Of a stretch of 64,000 bases of DNA, positions 50,963 through 59,205 are shown in pieces. The DNA is from HR10 sp964615335. Lineage in GTDB: Bacteria > Acidobacteriota > Blastocatellia > HR10. Below the pieces are notes generated by a model. The model ran no database searches, was not told the origin of the DNA, and worked only from the letters and a program-made list of their open reading frames with translations. A program made the translations under genes and the position numbers. Numbering within the stretch: the first letter of the stretch is position 1; the number at the start of each line of letters is the position of its first letter. The stretch is from assembly GCA_964615335.1 (NCBI GenBank), contig CAZTMT010000012.1, forward strand, positions 42,651 to 106,650, given 5' to 3'.

Positions 50963-52354
50963 ATGGCTGAGGCGATCCTGAGCAAGCTCATCGCGGAGCG
51001 TCGCGCTCTCACGGTCAGCGAGCTGACCTATCAGATCAAGGATCTGCTGGAAGGGGAATTCCCCGACCTGTGGGTGCGCGGCGAGATCTCGAATTTCAAG
51101 TGCCACAGCTCGGGCCACTGGTATTTCACGCTCAAGGACGCGCACGCGCAGTTGCCCTGCGTCTGCTTTCGCTTGCAGAACCGGGCGATTCGATTTCGAC
51201 CGGAAGATGGTCTGGAAGTTTATGCGCGCGGGAGGTTGAGCGTTTACGAGAAGCGCGGGGAATATCGCCTGCTTGTCGAATACCTGGAGCCGGTGGGTAT
51301 TGGCTCGCTGCAGATGGCCTTCGAGCAACTGAAGGCGCGTCTGGCGGCCGAAGGCCTTTTCGATCCGCAGCGCAAGCGTCCTCTGCCGCTCATGCCCCGC
51401 AAGATCGGCGTGATCACGTCGCCCACGGGAGCCGCCATTCGCGACATCCTGCGCATCCTGAAGCGGCGCAATCGGGGCATTGACGTGCTCCTGTTTCCCG
51501 TGCGCGTGCAGGGCGAAGGGGCCGCTCAGGAGATCGCCGAAGCGATTCGCATCATGAATGAGCGCGACGATCTGGACGTCCTGATCGTCGGGCGCGGGGG
51601 CGGATCCATGGAGGATCTGTGGGCTTTCAATGAAGAGATCGTCGCGCGCGCGATCTTTCACTCGCGCCTTCCGGTCATCTCGGCCGTCGGGCATGAGACC
51701 GATTTCACCATCGCCGATTTCGTCGCCGACGTGCGGGCGCCGACGCCCTCGGCGGCGGCCGAGATGGTCGCCGCGCGGCGGGATGAACTGATCGAACGGT
51801 TCGCATCGCTGGAGCTGCGTCTGGTGAAAACGGTGCGCTATCTGTTGGCTCGGCAGCGCGAGCGCCTCTCGCATTTGCAGGCGCGCCCCGGACTGCTGCG
51901 CGTGCGCAACACAGTGCAACAGGCGCTGCAGCGAGCCGATGAGCTGGATTATCGCCTGCAGATCGCTATGGGGAAACGGCTGCGCGCCGCCCGAGAACGA
52001 TTCGCGGCGCTCTCGATGCGTCTGACGGCGCAGCGCCCGAGTCGGCGCCTGGCCGAAGCGCGCGGGCGTCTGACCCTTCTTCAGAATCGGCTGCGCACGA
52101 CGCTGCAGGAGCGGCTTCACGCTTCCCGGCGCCGATTGAGCCTGGCTGCTGGAAAGCTCGACGCCTTGAGCCCGCTGGCCGTTCTCTCTCGCGGATACGC
52201 TCTGGTCTGGAACCAGCGGCGCACTCTGCTGCGCGACGCCGCGGAGGTGCGCGTCGGCGAACGCCTTCGCGTCCGTCTCTGCCGCGGTCAACTGAACGTC
52301 GTGACCGAAGAGGTGATCCCCGATGAACAAGACCACGGGACCCATGGACTTTGA
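50963..52354 (+). CDS. xseA: exodeoxyribonuclease VII large subunit
   Basis: A 463-residue large subunit of exonuclease VII, which degrades single-stranded DNA. It has an N-terminal OB-fold (VSELTYQIKDLLEGEFPDLWVRGEISNFK region), catalytic-domain motifs VITSPTGAAIRDIL, RGGGSMEDLW and ISAVGHETDFT, and a long coiled-coil C-terminus ending with LSPLAVLSRGYALVW. The TTGACA/TAATAT promoter just upstream suggests a leaderless transcript starting at this ATG. The xseB start lies 32 bases inside its 3' end. Confidence 0.95.
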   Translation: MAEAILSKLIAERRALTVSELTYQIKDLLEGEFPDLWVRGEISNFKCHSSGHWYFTLKDAHAQLPCVCFRLQNRAIRFRPEDGLEVYARGRLSVYEKRGEYRLLVEYLEPVGIGSLQMAFEQLKARLAAEGLFDPQRKRPLPLMPRKIGVITSPTGAAIRDILRILKRRNRGIDVLLFPVRVQGEGAAQEIAEAIRIMNERDDLDVLIVGRGGGSMEDLWAFNEEIVARAIFHSRLPVISAVGHETDFTIADFVADVRAPTPSAAAEMVAARRDELIERFASLELRLVKTVRYLLARQRERLSHLQARPGLLRVRNTVQQALQRADELDYRLQIAMGKRLRAARERFAALSMRLTAQRPSRRLAEARGRLTLLQNRLRTTLQERLHASRRRLSLAAGKLDALSPLAVLSRGYALVWNQRRTLLRDAAEVRVGERLRVRLCRGQLNVVTEEVIPDEQDHGTHGL

Positions 52355-52583
52355 AGCGGCGCTCAAAGAGCTGGAGGACATCGTCGAACAGCTGGAGAAC
52401 GGCGCCCTCCCTCTGGAGCGCGCCCTGGAACTGTTTGAGCGCGGCGTCCGACTCTCCCGCGAATGCCAGAAGCGCCTGGAAGAAGCCGAGCGGAAAGTCG
52501 AGCAACTGGTCAAAGGTCCCAGCGGAGAGTACGAGGTGCAGCCGTTCGAGGAATCTCCCGATGAAGATGCCCCCCCTTTCTGA
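52323..52583 (+). CDS. xseB: exodeoxyribonuclease VII small subunit
   Basis: An 86-residue helical small subunit with the family pattern FEAALKELEDIVEQLENG, LERALELFERGVRL and CQKRLEEAERKVEQL, then an acidic tail. It binds the large-subunit coiled coil in multiple copies and regulates nuclease activity. The ATG at 52323 overlaps xseA; an ATG at 52344 (seven codons later) is an alternative. It is followed 12 bases later by ispA, the classic xseB-ispA order. Confidence 0.94.
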   Translation: MNKTTGPMDFEAALKELEDIVEQLENGALPLERALELFERGVRLSRECQKRLEEAERKVEQLVKGPSGEYEVQPFEESPDEDAPPF

Positions 52584-52595
52584 TCCGGCTCGAAG

Positions 52596-53510
52596 ATGAC
52601 GTCCCACGCGGAGTTCAGTCAGTTCGGTCTGGCCGAATATGTGAGCGCGCGCCAGGAGCGCGTGCATCACTGGCTCGACCGCCTGGTGCCTTCGGAGGAC
52701 ACTCCCCCGGAGGTGATCCACCGCGCCATGCGTTACAGCCTCTTCGCCGGGGGGAAGCGCCTGCGCCCGCTGCTGACGATCGCCACCGGAGAGATGTTCG
52801 ATGTCCCGGAGGAGTGGCTGCTTCCGACGGCTTGCGCGATCGAGATGATTCATACCTACTCGCTCATTCACGACGACCTCCCGGCGCTCGACAATGACGA
52901 CTGGCGGCGCGGGCGACCGACCTGCCATAAAGTCTTCGGCGAAGCGATCGCCCTTTTGGCCGGAGATGCGCTCCTGACGCTCGCCTTTCAAACGCTGGCC
53001 GAGATTCCAATCCTTCCCGAGCACCGCCCCCGCCAATTGCAGGTGATCACCGAGATCGCGCGCGCAGCGGGAACCCGAGAGGGGATGATCGGAGGCCAGG
53101 TGCTGGACCTGCTGGCCGAAGGAAAGCCCTTCGATGAGACGACGCTCTTGGCGATTCACCGCCGCAAGACCGGCGCCCTGATCACCGCCTCGGTTCGCGT
53201 TGGGGGAGTCCTGGCGGGAGTCGGGGAAGAGGTGATGCGCGCCCTGACGCATTACGGAGAATGCCTCGGGCTGGCCTTCCAGATCATAGACGATGTGCTC
53301 GACGTCACGGGAACGGTTGAAGAGATCGGGAAAACTCCCGGCAAAGATGCCGCCGCTCAAAAAGCGACCTATCCGCGCCTGTATGGCCCGGAAGCGTCAC
53401 GACGAAAAGCCGAAGCGCTCATCCGAGAAGCTCAGCAGGCCATCGCCCCGCTTCCGCGTTCGGACCGACTGGTGGCTCTGGCTCAGCTGGTTCTTGAACG
53501 TCGAGGATGA
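52596..53510 (+). CDS. ispA: farnesyl diphosphate synthase (short-chain polyprenyl synthetase)
   Basis: A 304-residue isoprenoid synthase. The first Asp-rich motif is DDLPALDNDDWRRG, with Tyr-Ser at positions -5/-4 (HTYSLIHDD), as in bacterial type II farnesyl diphosphate synthases. The second motif is DDVLDVTG. It makes C15 precursor for quinones and lipid carriers. It overlaps the lnt gene convergently by 92 bases; the overlapping part of ispA (REAQQAIAPLP to LVLERRG) is a conserved family end, so the overlap is carried mainly by the Lnt extension. The dxs gene often found next is absent. Confidence 0.92.
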   Translation: MTSHAEFSQFGLAEYVSARQERVHHWLDRLVPSEDTPPEVIHRAMRYSLFAGGKRLRPLLTIATGEMFDVPEEWLLPTACAIEMIHTYSLIHDDLPALDNDDWRRGRPTCHKVFGEAIALLAGDALLTLAFQTLAEIPILPEHRPRQLQVITEIARAAGTREGMIGGQVLDLLAEGKPFDETTLLAIHRRKTGALITASVRVGGVLAGVGEEVMRALTHYGECLGLAFQIIDDVLDVTGTVEEIGKTPGKDAAAQKATYPRLYGPEASRRKAEALIREAQQAIAPLPRSDRLVALAQLVLERRG

Positions 53511-55149
53511 CTCCCCCCCAGTGCTTCTTTCGATGCATCCCCCAGACGATCGCCCCCAGACTCACCGCCACGCACAACCAGGCGAAAAGGTCCCCATGCT
53601 GTGCATAGAACGTGAGCGAGGACTCGGGAGCCGGTCTGAGAATCCAGTGGCGCGTCGCCACCTGGAAAAGAGGTGTCGGGTCTCGTACTTCTCCAAAGGG
53701 GGTGATCAGGGCCGTGATGCCACTATTGGTCACGCGGACAAGCGGACGCCCCATCTCGACGGCGCGCAGCACAGCCTTATGCAGATGCTGCCGAGCCCCT
53801 GTCGTCGTCCCGAACCATCCGTCGTTGGAGAGATTCACCAGAAGCGTCGCCCCTCGCCGCACGAGCGCGCGAGGGATCTCCGGGAAAGCCGATTCGAAGC
53901 AAATGAAGGTTCCCAGACGGACTGAACCCAGGGAGACGACCGTATAGGTTTGCCCCGGGACGAAGTCCCCGGCCAGAGCCGGAATCTTCTTCAAAAACGG
54001 AATCCACCGCCGCCCGGGAACGTACTCGCCGAACTCCAGGAGCCGGATCTTGTGGTAGTCGGCGATACGCTCCCCTTGCGGAGAGATCACGGCCGCACTG
54101 TTATGCCATCCGTGAGCCGCTCTCCCCAAATGATTCAGCAGGAGATACACCCCCTGCTGTCGCGCGAAATCCGAAAGCAGGGACGCCACATCCTGATCCA
54201 CATCCAGCGAGATGTTCATCGGAGACTCCGGCCAGATGAGCAGCCGCACGGGCACGCGATCGGTCTCCTCCGAGAGAAGAAGCTCGGAGAGGTGCAGGTG
54301 ACGCCTGAGGCTCTCGGCCACATCCGGCGTGCTCACCCCCTGGCTGCCGGCCATGACCGGGACGACAGGTTGCACGGCGAAGATCTGCACGGCCGAGGCG
54401 CCCGGAACCGGATCCTGCGAGGGGCGGACGACTCTCCCCCCCAGGAACGTCAGCCCCAGAATCCCCAACGGCACTCCCAGGGCAAAAGCCGCGCGACGCC
54501 TCCTCCCAGCATGACCCAGCACAAAGAAGACGCCCAGCGCCGAAGCCAGAAAGAGAAGAAAACTCACGCCGAGCACGCCCGCCACGCGCGCGATTTGAAT
54601 CAGCTCGGGCACCGGCGCTTGACTGTATCCCAGCAGATTCCATCCATGTCCTGTGAGGCGATAGCGCCCCCATTCCAGAGCCACTCCGAAGAAGGGCGAC
54701 AGGAGAATCCCCCTCCTTCCCCACCGCGCGATCCCCCATCGGACGAACCAGAGAAAGAGGGAGAAGAAGATCGCGAGCACCAGGGCCGGCAGCAGCAACA
54801 GCACGTAAGCGATCGGAGCCGGAATTCCCCCATAGTGCGTGATAGGAAAGGTCAACCACCAGAAGCTCCCGTAGAAAAAGACGAGCGCCACACCCGTGCC
54901 CAGCAGCAGCGCCTGTCGAATCGTGAACGTCGCTCGCGTGGCGACGCGTCCAAAGAGAGGAATCCACGCTCCCCACGCCAGGAACCAAAAGCCTCGATCC
55001 AGGAGAGAGGGGAAAGAGAGGGCCAGCGCTAAGGCCGTCGCCGCTCCCGATGCCCCGTCTCGCCAGCCGAGCGCGTTCTTGCCGAAAGTCTGTCGGGCGT
55101 TCTCCCCGTGACAGGGCGCGAACGACTCCCGGTTCCCCTCCGGCCTCAT
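53419..55149 (-). CDS. lnt: apolipoprotein N-acyltransferase
   Basis: A 576-residue inner-membrane enzyme that adds the third acyl chain to lipoproteins. The N-terminal half has about six membrane helices. The carbon-nitrogen hydrolase domain shows the catalytic Glu (LIWPESP), Lys (DYHKIRLLEFGEYVP) and Cys (FICFESAFPE). A last membrane helix is followed by about 35 Pro/Glu-rich residues that extend beyond most homologues and are antisense to the end of ispA. The ATG overlaps the SPOR-protein stop (ATGA). Presence of Lnt supports a diderm cell with triacylated lipoproteins. Confidence 0.94.
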   Translation of the reverse strand: MRPEGNRESFAPCHGENARQTFGKNALGWRDGASGAATALALALSFPSLLDRGFWFLAWGAWIPLFGRVATRATFTIRQALLLGTGVALVFFYGSFWWLTFPITHYGGIPAPIAYVLLLLPALVLAIFFSLFLWFVRWGIARWGRRGILLSPFFGVALEWGRYRLTGHGWNLLGYSQAPVPELIQIARVAGVLGVSFLLFLASALGVFFVLGHAGRRRRAAFALGVPLGILGLTFLGGRVVRPSQDPVPGASAVQIFAVQPVVPVMAGSQGVSTPDVAESLRRHLHLSELLLSEETDRVPVRLLIWPESPMNISLDVDQDVASLLSDFARQQGVYLLLNHLGRAAHGWHNSAAVISPQGERIADYHKIRLLEFGEYVPGRRWIPFLKKIPALAGDFVPGQTYTVVSLGSVRLGTFICFESAFPEIPRALVRRGATLLVNLSNDGWFGTTTGARQHLHKAVLRAVEMGRPLVRVTNSGITALITPFGEVRDPTPLFQVATRHWILRPAPESSLTFYAQHGDLFAWLCVAVSLGAIVWGMHRKKHWGGVILDVQEPAEPEPPVGPNAEAGRWPAELLG

Positions 55150-55619
55150 CGCTCCGGGATAATGCGGAGGTCGGAGACGCCGTTATTCCGAAGCTCGCGG
55201 ACCCAGTGGGACGCCTTCTCAGCATCGGCGAAAGGACCGAGGACGACCTCCACAAGCGGCTCTCCTGTCGGCGCGGAAGCCGGGCGCGTGAACGCCATAT
55301 CGAAGCCCCGCTCCTTCAGATGAAGGACAAAACGCTCGGCCTCCTCCGAAGAGGAGAAACTTCCGGCCCAGATCACATACGCTGTCGGTTCCCCCGACGA
55401 CGTCTCCGAGGTCGCAGCCGGTGGCGCGCTTGCGCGCGCAGGCAGTCCCCCGCGATCCGACTTCGGAGGAGTCAGAGAGACCGGCTCGATCCGGCGCTCG
55501 GGGGGTCCCATCCATCGCCCGATGAGCAGTCCGGCGGCGAACATCGCAAAGGCCAGCGTCACACATCCGATGAACAGAACAATCGCGCGTCGGCTTTTTC
55601 CCCGCACGTCATCTCGCAT
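55146..55619 (-). CDS. SPOR-domain membrane protein
   Basis: A 157-residue single-span protein: membrane helix 13-33, a Pro/Ala/Ser linker, then a C-terminal SPOR fold (YVIWAGSFSSSEEAERFVLHLKERG is split over residues about 81-105, with a second VVLGPFADAEKASHWVRELRNNG half). SPOR domains bind septal peptidoglycan lacking stem peptides, so it probably acts in cell division. It is 9 bases downstream of the slipin gene and overlaps lnt. Confidence 0.88.
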   Translation of the reverse strand: MRDDVRGKSRRAIVLFIGCVTLAFAMFAAGLLIGRWMGPPERRIEPVSLTPPKSDRGGLPARASAPPAATSETSSGEPTAYVIWAGSFSSSEEAERFVLHLKERGFDMAFTRPASAPTGEPLVEVVLGPFADAEKASHWVRELRNNGVSDLRIIPER

Positions 55620-55628
55620 AGGTCTTCT

Positions 55629-56411
55629 TCAGGAACGGTCCGTCACGGTCGTCTGCCTCTCTCGGGGTGCCAGAACCGAAAGCAGTTCGAGAGGGAGCGG
55701 GAAGACGACAGTGGAATTCTTCTCGGCCCCGATTTCGGTGAGCGTCTGCAGATACCGCAGTTGGACGGAGAGGGGTTCCTCGGCCAGTTTCCGCGCGGCA
55801 TCGGTGAGCTGCTGCGCGGCCAGATATTCTCCCTCGGCATGAATGATCTTGGCACGCTTCTCGCGTTCGGCCTCCGCCTGCTTGGAGATCGCTCGGATCA
55901 TCTCCTGCGGCAGGTCCACGGCCTTGATCTCGACCATGCTCACTTTGATCCCCCACGGGTCCGTGTGCTTATCCAGGATGCGCTGCAGGCGCGCGTTCAA
56001 CTCCTCGCGCTTGCTCAGCAGATCATCCAGCTCGACCTCGCCGCAGACCGAACGCAGCGTCGTCTGCGCCAGTTGCGAGGTCGCATAGAGATAGTTCTCG
56101 ACTTCGACGATCGCTTTATTCGCATCAATGACGCGGAAGTAGACGACGGCGTTCACCTTCACCGAGACGTTGTCTCGCGTGATGACGTCCTGCGGAGGGA
56201 CATCCATGGCCACCGTCCGCAGGCTCACGCGCACCATCCTTTGGAAGGGACCGATCACTAGGCGAATGCCCGGCGGTTTGGGCTCCGGGCGTAACCGCCC
56301 GAAGGTGAAAACGACCCCGCGTTCGTATTCGTTGATGACCTTGATCCAGCTCAGGACCCAGAGCAGAAGGATGATCGCCGCGATGGTGGATCCGGTGAAG
56401 AGTTCCGGCAT
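55629..56411 (-). CDS. slipin (stomatin/prohibitin SPFH family)
   Basis: A 260-residue SPFH membrane scaffold: an N-terminal hydrophobic hairpin (8-24), then EYERGVVFTFGRL, the SPFH core (VPPQDVITRDNVSVKVNAVVYFRV) and a coiled C-terminal EAEREKRAKIIHAEGEYLAA. It forms large membrane microdomain rings and commonly pairs with an NfeD-type protease, which lies 40 bases upstream here. The function is membrane quality control or lipid-domain organisation, known for the family rather than shown for this protein. Confidence 0.92.
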   Translation of the reverse strand: MPELFTGSTIAAIILLLWVLSWIKVINEYERGVVFTFGRLRPEPKPPGIRLVIGPFQRMVRVSLRTVAMDVPPQDVITRDNVSVKVNAVVYFRVIDANKAIVEVENYLYATSQLAQTTLRSVCGEVELDDLLSKREELNARLQRILDKHTDPWGIKVSMVEIKAVDLPQEMIRAISKQAEAEREKRAKIIHAEGEYLAAQQLTDAARKLAEEPLSVQLRYLQTLTEIGAEKNSTVVFPLPLELLSVLAPRERQTTVTDRS

Positions 56412-56451
56412 AGCTCCTCCTTTCCGGCAAGGGGCGCACTCCCTCGCCGCA

Positions 56452-57816
56452 TCACTCCGACGCTGCCGACGAGCGCTCTTCGTTCCGCGCGACGTCCAAA
56501 ATGGAGGCCTGACGGGGAGGCTCCAGAGGCTGCATCGCCTCGACGCGCAGCTTCAACCCTTCGATCCCCACGACGCGCACCCGCTCCCCTTTGGCGATGC
56601 GCGAGGAGGCGACAGCGCTCCACAACTCGCCACGCACGAAGACCTGCCCTTCCGGATTCAGCTCCGTCTCGGCCGTCCCGATCAACCCGACCATGCCGAG
56701 ATCGCCCGTGACGACTTTCTGCTCGCGCGCCTTCATGGCCAGGCGCAAGATCACGATCATCGCGACCGCCGTCGGAATGGCGATGGCGAAGGCGATCGAA
56801 CGATGGATCTGAATCGCCGGATCGGGCGCATCAATGAGCATCAAGGCGCCAATGATCATCGAGACGACGCCTCCCAGACCGAGAACGCCGAAGCTCTGAA
56901 TCTTCGCCTCGGCGATGAAGAGCACAAGGGCGACGATCAACAGGAGCACGCCCGTCAGGCTGATCGGCAGCAGATGGAAGCCGTAAAGGGCCAGAAGCAG
57001 GGCGATCGTCCCCACGACCGCCGGGATGATCGCCCCCGGATTATTCAGCTCGAAATAGATCATCAACAGGCCGATCGCTCCGAGCACGAAGGCGATGTTC
57101 GGATTGGCCAGGAAACTGAGCACGCGCTCGCGCAGCGTGGGCTCAATGCGCACGACCCGCTCCCCCCTGGTCCGCAGCGTGAGCGTCTCCCCGCTCAACC
57201 GACGAACGGCGCGCCCATCCAGTTGAGCGAGCAGATCTTCGAGATCGCGCGCGACCAGATCAATCAGTCCCTCCCGCAGAGCCTCCGTCTCCGTATAGGA
57301 GCGGCTGGTGCGCACGGCGGCTTCGGCCAGTTCGATGTTTCGCCCCCGCTTCTCGGCGAGCGAGCGGATGTAGGCGGCGGCATCGTTCTCCGCCTTCTCA
57401 TACATCGTGCGGTCCTGTTCCATACCGATGGCCACCGGATGCGCCGCTCCCGTATTGGTCCCGGGCGCCATGGCGGCCACATCGGCGGAGATGAGGATGA
57501 AGAATCCGGCCGAGGCCGCATTGGCTCCGCTGGGAGAGACGTAGACGATCACGGGCACGCGCGAGGCCAGAATCCGCTCGACGATCTCCCGCATGGCCGA
57601 GACGAGCCCTCCCGGCGTGCGCAACTCGATGACGAGCGCATGAGAGCGCGCCTGCTCGGCCAGGCGAATCGCCCGCTCGACCCGCTGCGCGCTGGCCGGA
57701 TGCACGATGTCATCAAAGGTCAGGACATGAACATCCGCCCGAGCCACGCCGCCAAGGAGCGCCAGGAGACATCCGGCCTGCGCGATCAACCGCCCGTGCC
57801 TCATAAGTCCCCACAT
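56452..57816 (-). CDS. NfeD-family membrane protein with ClpP-like serine protease domain
   Basis: A 454-residue long-form NfeD: signal peptide, a ClpP-class domain with nucleophile S102 (NAASAGFF) and probable general-base K141 (MYEKAEND), four membrane helices (about 240-370), and a C-terminal OB-fold NfeD domain (GLIGTAETELNPEGQVFVRGELW region). Archaeal homologues cleave the C-terminus of their slipin partner, encoded next to this gene. An ATG at 57804 is a possible alternative start and would give a more typical signal peptide. Confidence 0.92.
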   Translation of the reverse strand: MWGLMRHGRLIAQAGCLLALLGGVARADVHVLTFDDIVHPASAQRVERAIRLAEQARSHALVIELRTPGGLVSAMREIVERILASRVPVIVYVSPSGANAASAGFFILISADVAAMAPGTNTGAAHPVAIGMEQDRTMYEKAENDAAAYIRSLAEKRGRNIELAEAAVRTSRSYTETEALREGLIDLVARDLEDLLAQLDGRAVRRLSGETLTLRTRGERVVRIEPTLRERVLSFLANPNIAFVLGAIGLLMIYFELNNPGAIIPAVVGTIALLLALYGFHLLPISLTGVLLLIVALVLFIAEAKIQSFGVLGLGGVVSMIIGALMLIDAPDPAIQIHRSIAFAIAIPTAVAMIVILRLAMKAREQKVVTGDLGMVGLIGTAETELNPEGQVFVRGELWSAVASSRIAKGERVRVVGIEGLKLRVEAMQPLEPPRQASILDVARNEERSSAASE

Positions 57817-57847
57817 AATCTACCACAAAAGGCGGGGTGCGTCATAC

Positions 57848-58417
57848 TCACCGCAGCTCGTGTGTCCGAATGAGAATCTCCTCGCCAAAAGGAAGCTGAA
57901 GGGCCAGATACGAAGCCCGCGGCGAAGGAAGCCCGAAGAAAACCAGCCCCAGCAGAGCCGGCGAGAGAGGAAGCGCGGCGTCCTCTTCCCAGCGCCGCTC
58001 TCCTATCTGCTGGAAGAGCGCACGGGCGTGGGCCTCCACGTTCGGTCCTTGTGCGCGGAACTCCAGACATTCTCCCTTTCGCCTCACGATGGAGAGGCCC
58101 TCCAGGCGGCTAAGGGAGAAGCGCCGTTCGCTGATCCCATCCGAGAGCAATGTCCCTCGGGGACAGAACTGTCGCCCCTTGCCCGGATCGCGCTCGGATC
58201 CCACGTAAATCCAGACCGTCGTCTCCTGCCGCTCCGGATCGAACCGGACGGCTAACGGGTAGAGGACGAACACATGGTCTTCGATACGCACCTCATAGCG
58301 GGCGAAGCGCTCGATCCGGCGCCATCCCGGACCATACCAGGATTGTCCCGCGACTCCTCCCCACAGCACGAGAAGGCCCAGGATCCAGGTCGCCCCTCTC
58401 CGGCATGGCCTTCTCAT
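57848..58417 (-). CDS. exported protein of unknown function (first of an adjacent pair)
   Basis: A 189-residue protein with an N-terminal signal peptide (about 10-25). Residues 30-110 look like alternating beta strands (YEVRIEDHVFVLYPLAVRF, TTVWIYVGSE, RFSLSRLEGL), followed by helical and hydrophobic stretches including LLGLVFFGLPS. I recognise no family. Its start overlaps the stop of the preceding 249-residue unknown (ATGA), so the two are co-translated, and it lies 31 bases upstream of the NfeD gene. Confidence 0.68.
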   Translation of the reverse strand: MRRPCRRGATWILGLLVLWGGVAGQSWYGPGWRRIERFARYEVRIEDHVFVLYPLAVRFDPERQETTVWIYVGSERDPGKGRQFCPRGTLLSDGISERRFSLSRLEGLSIVRRKGECLEFRAQGPNVEAHARALFQQIGERRWEEDAALPLSPALLGLVFFGLPSPRASYLALQLPFGEEILIRTHELR

Positions 58418-59163
58418 CTCACATCCCCTCTCAGGCGAAGGTCGAGTTTATCGTACACTTCGTCGGTGAAGAGTTCAAGCCAGCGCAAGATCATGGGGAA
58501 GAGGGCGTTGACCTCAAACCCCCGTTCGTACGTGAACGGCCGGACGCGCGGATCATCCGGGAGGAAGAGGCGCACCTGGCGCACGCGCAGAGGCGATGAG
58601 GCGCGCTGGAGATCAACGGGCTCGATGCGCTCAATCGCCGGCGGAGAAGTCAGACTCGCCGCGGCCAGATCGCTCAGATCGCGATAGATGGGATCGGCTG
58701 TCGTCGCGCGCGTTCGGGCCGCGAGCATCCGCGCGAGGGGATCCTCTCGAAATTCCTCCAGCGAGAGCAGCTTCTCCCGAACCGTGTAGAAGGTCACCCA
58801 TCGTGTGCGCTCCGCCGGATCGAAGAACCGACGCTGTGGATCCAGGTACCAGTAGACGAGATTGATCTCGCGCGCCACGGCATCCAGAGCCGCCTTGGCC
58901 AGTTGCAAGAAACTCCAGACCTTCCGCTCAAGCGAGCAGAAGGGCGCTGGCGACGCGCGGCTTTCGGAGATCGGGATCTCCTCCTCGAGCAGTTCCACGT
59001 AGACGTCCAGCGCCGCTTGCTGAAACCAGCAGGTGTTCCAGTGCAAGGAGGCCGCTCTCTGCCGTCCCAGCTCATCCAGGGCCAGCCACGCGCGCACGCC
59101 TTCCACAAAGGCGCTCTCGGCCCGCGTCCCGCGCCACGCTCGCAGTTCCACTCGGTCGGGCAT
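58414..59163 (-). CDS. conserved-looking soluble protein of unknown function (second of the pair)
   Basis: A 249-residue protein, mostly helical and rich in Arg, Leu, Phe and Trp, without signal peptide or membrane span. Landmarks are WNTCWFQQAALDVYVELLEEE (about 42-62), an aromatic block REINLVYWYLDPQRRFFD (about 98-115) and VTFYTVREKLLSLEEF. The composition and clear heptad-free helices suggest a real folded protein rather than a shadow ORF. I cannot place it. It lies 42 bases downstream of the prenyl synthase gene and overlaps the exported unknown by 4 bases. Confidence 0.68.
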   Translation of the reverse strand: MPDRVELRAWRGTRAESAFVEGVRAWLALDELGRQRAASLHWNTCWFQQAALDVYVELLEEEIPISESRASPAPFCSLERKVWSFLQLAKAALDAVAREINLVYWYLDPQRRFFDPAERTRWVTFYTVREKLLSLEEFREDPLARMLAARTRATTADPIYRDLSDLAAASLTSPPAIERIEPVDLQRASSPLRVRQVRLFLPDDPRVRPFTYERGFEVNALFPMILRWLELFTDEVYDKLDLRLRGDVR

Positions 59164-59205
59164 GATCGGATCGTACGGTTGGGGACGACCGCGCGTCCGA
59201 GATCC

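Noticed and set aside
50950..50964. Exact 15-mer TAATATTCGGCTGAT also present at 61747-61761, considered as a shared regulatory element
   Set aside because: One or two matches of this length are expected by chance in 64 kb on both strands; only the local promoter reading at 50926-50955 is kept.
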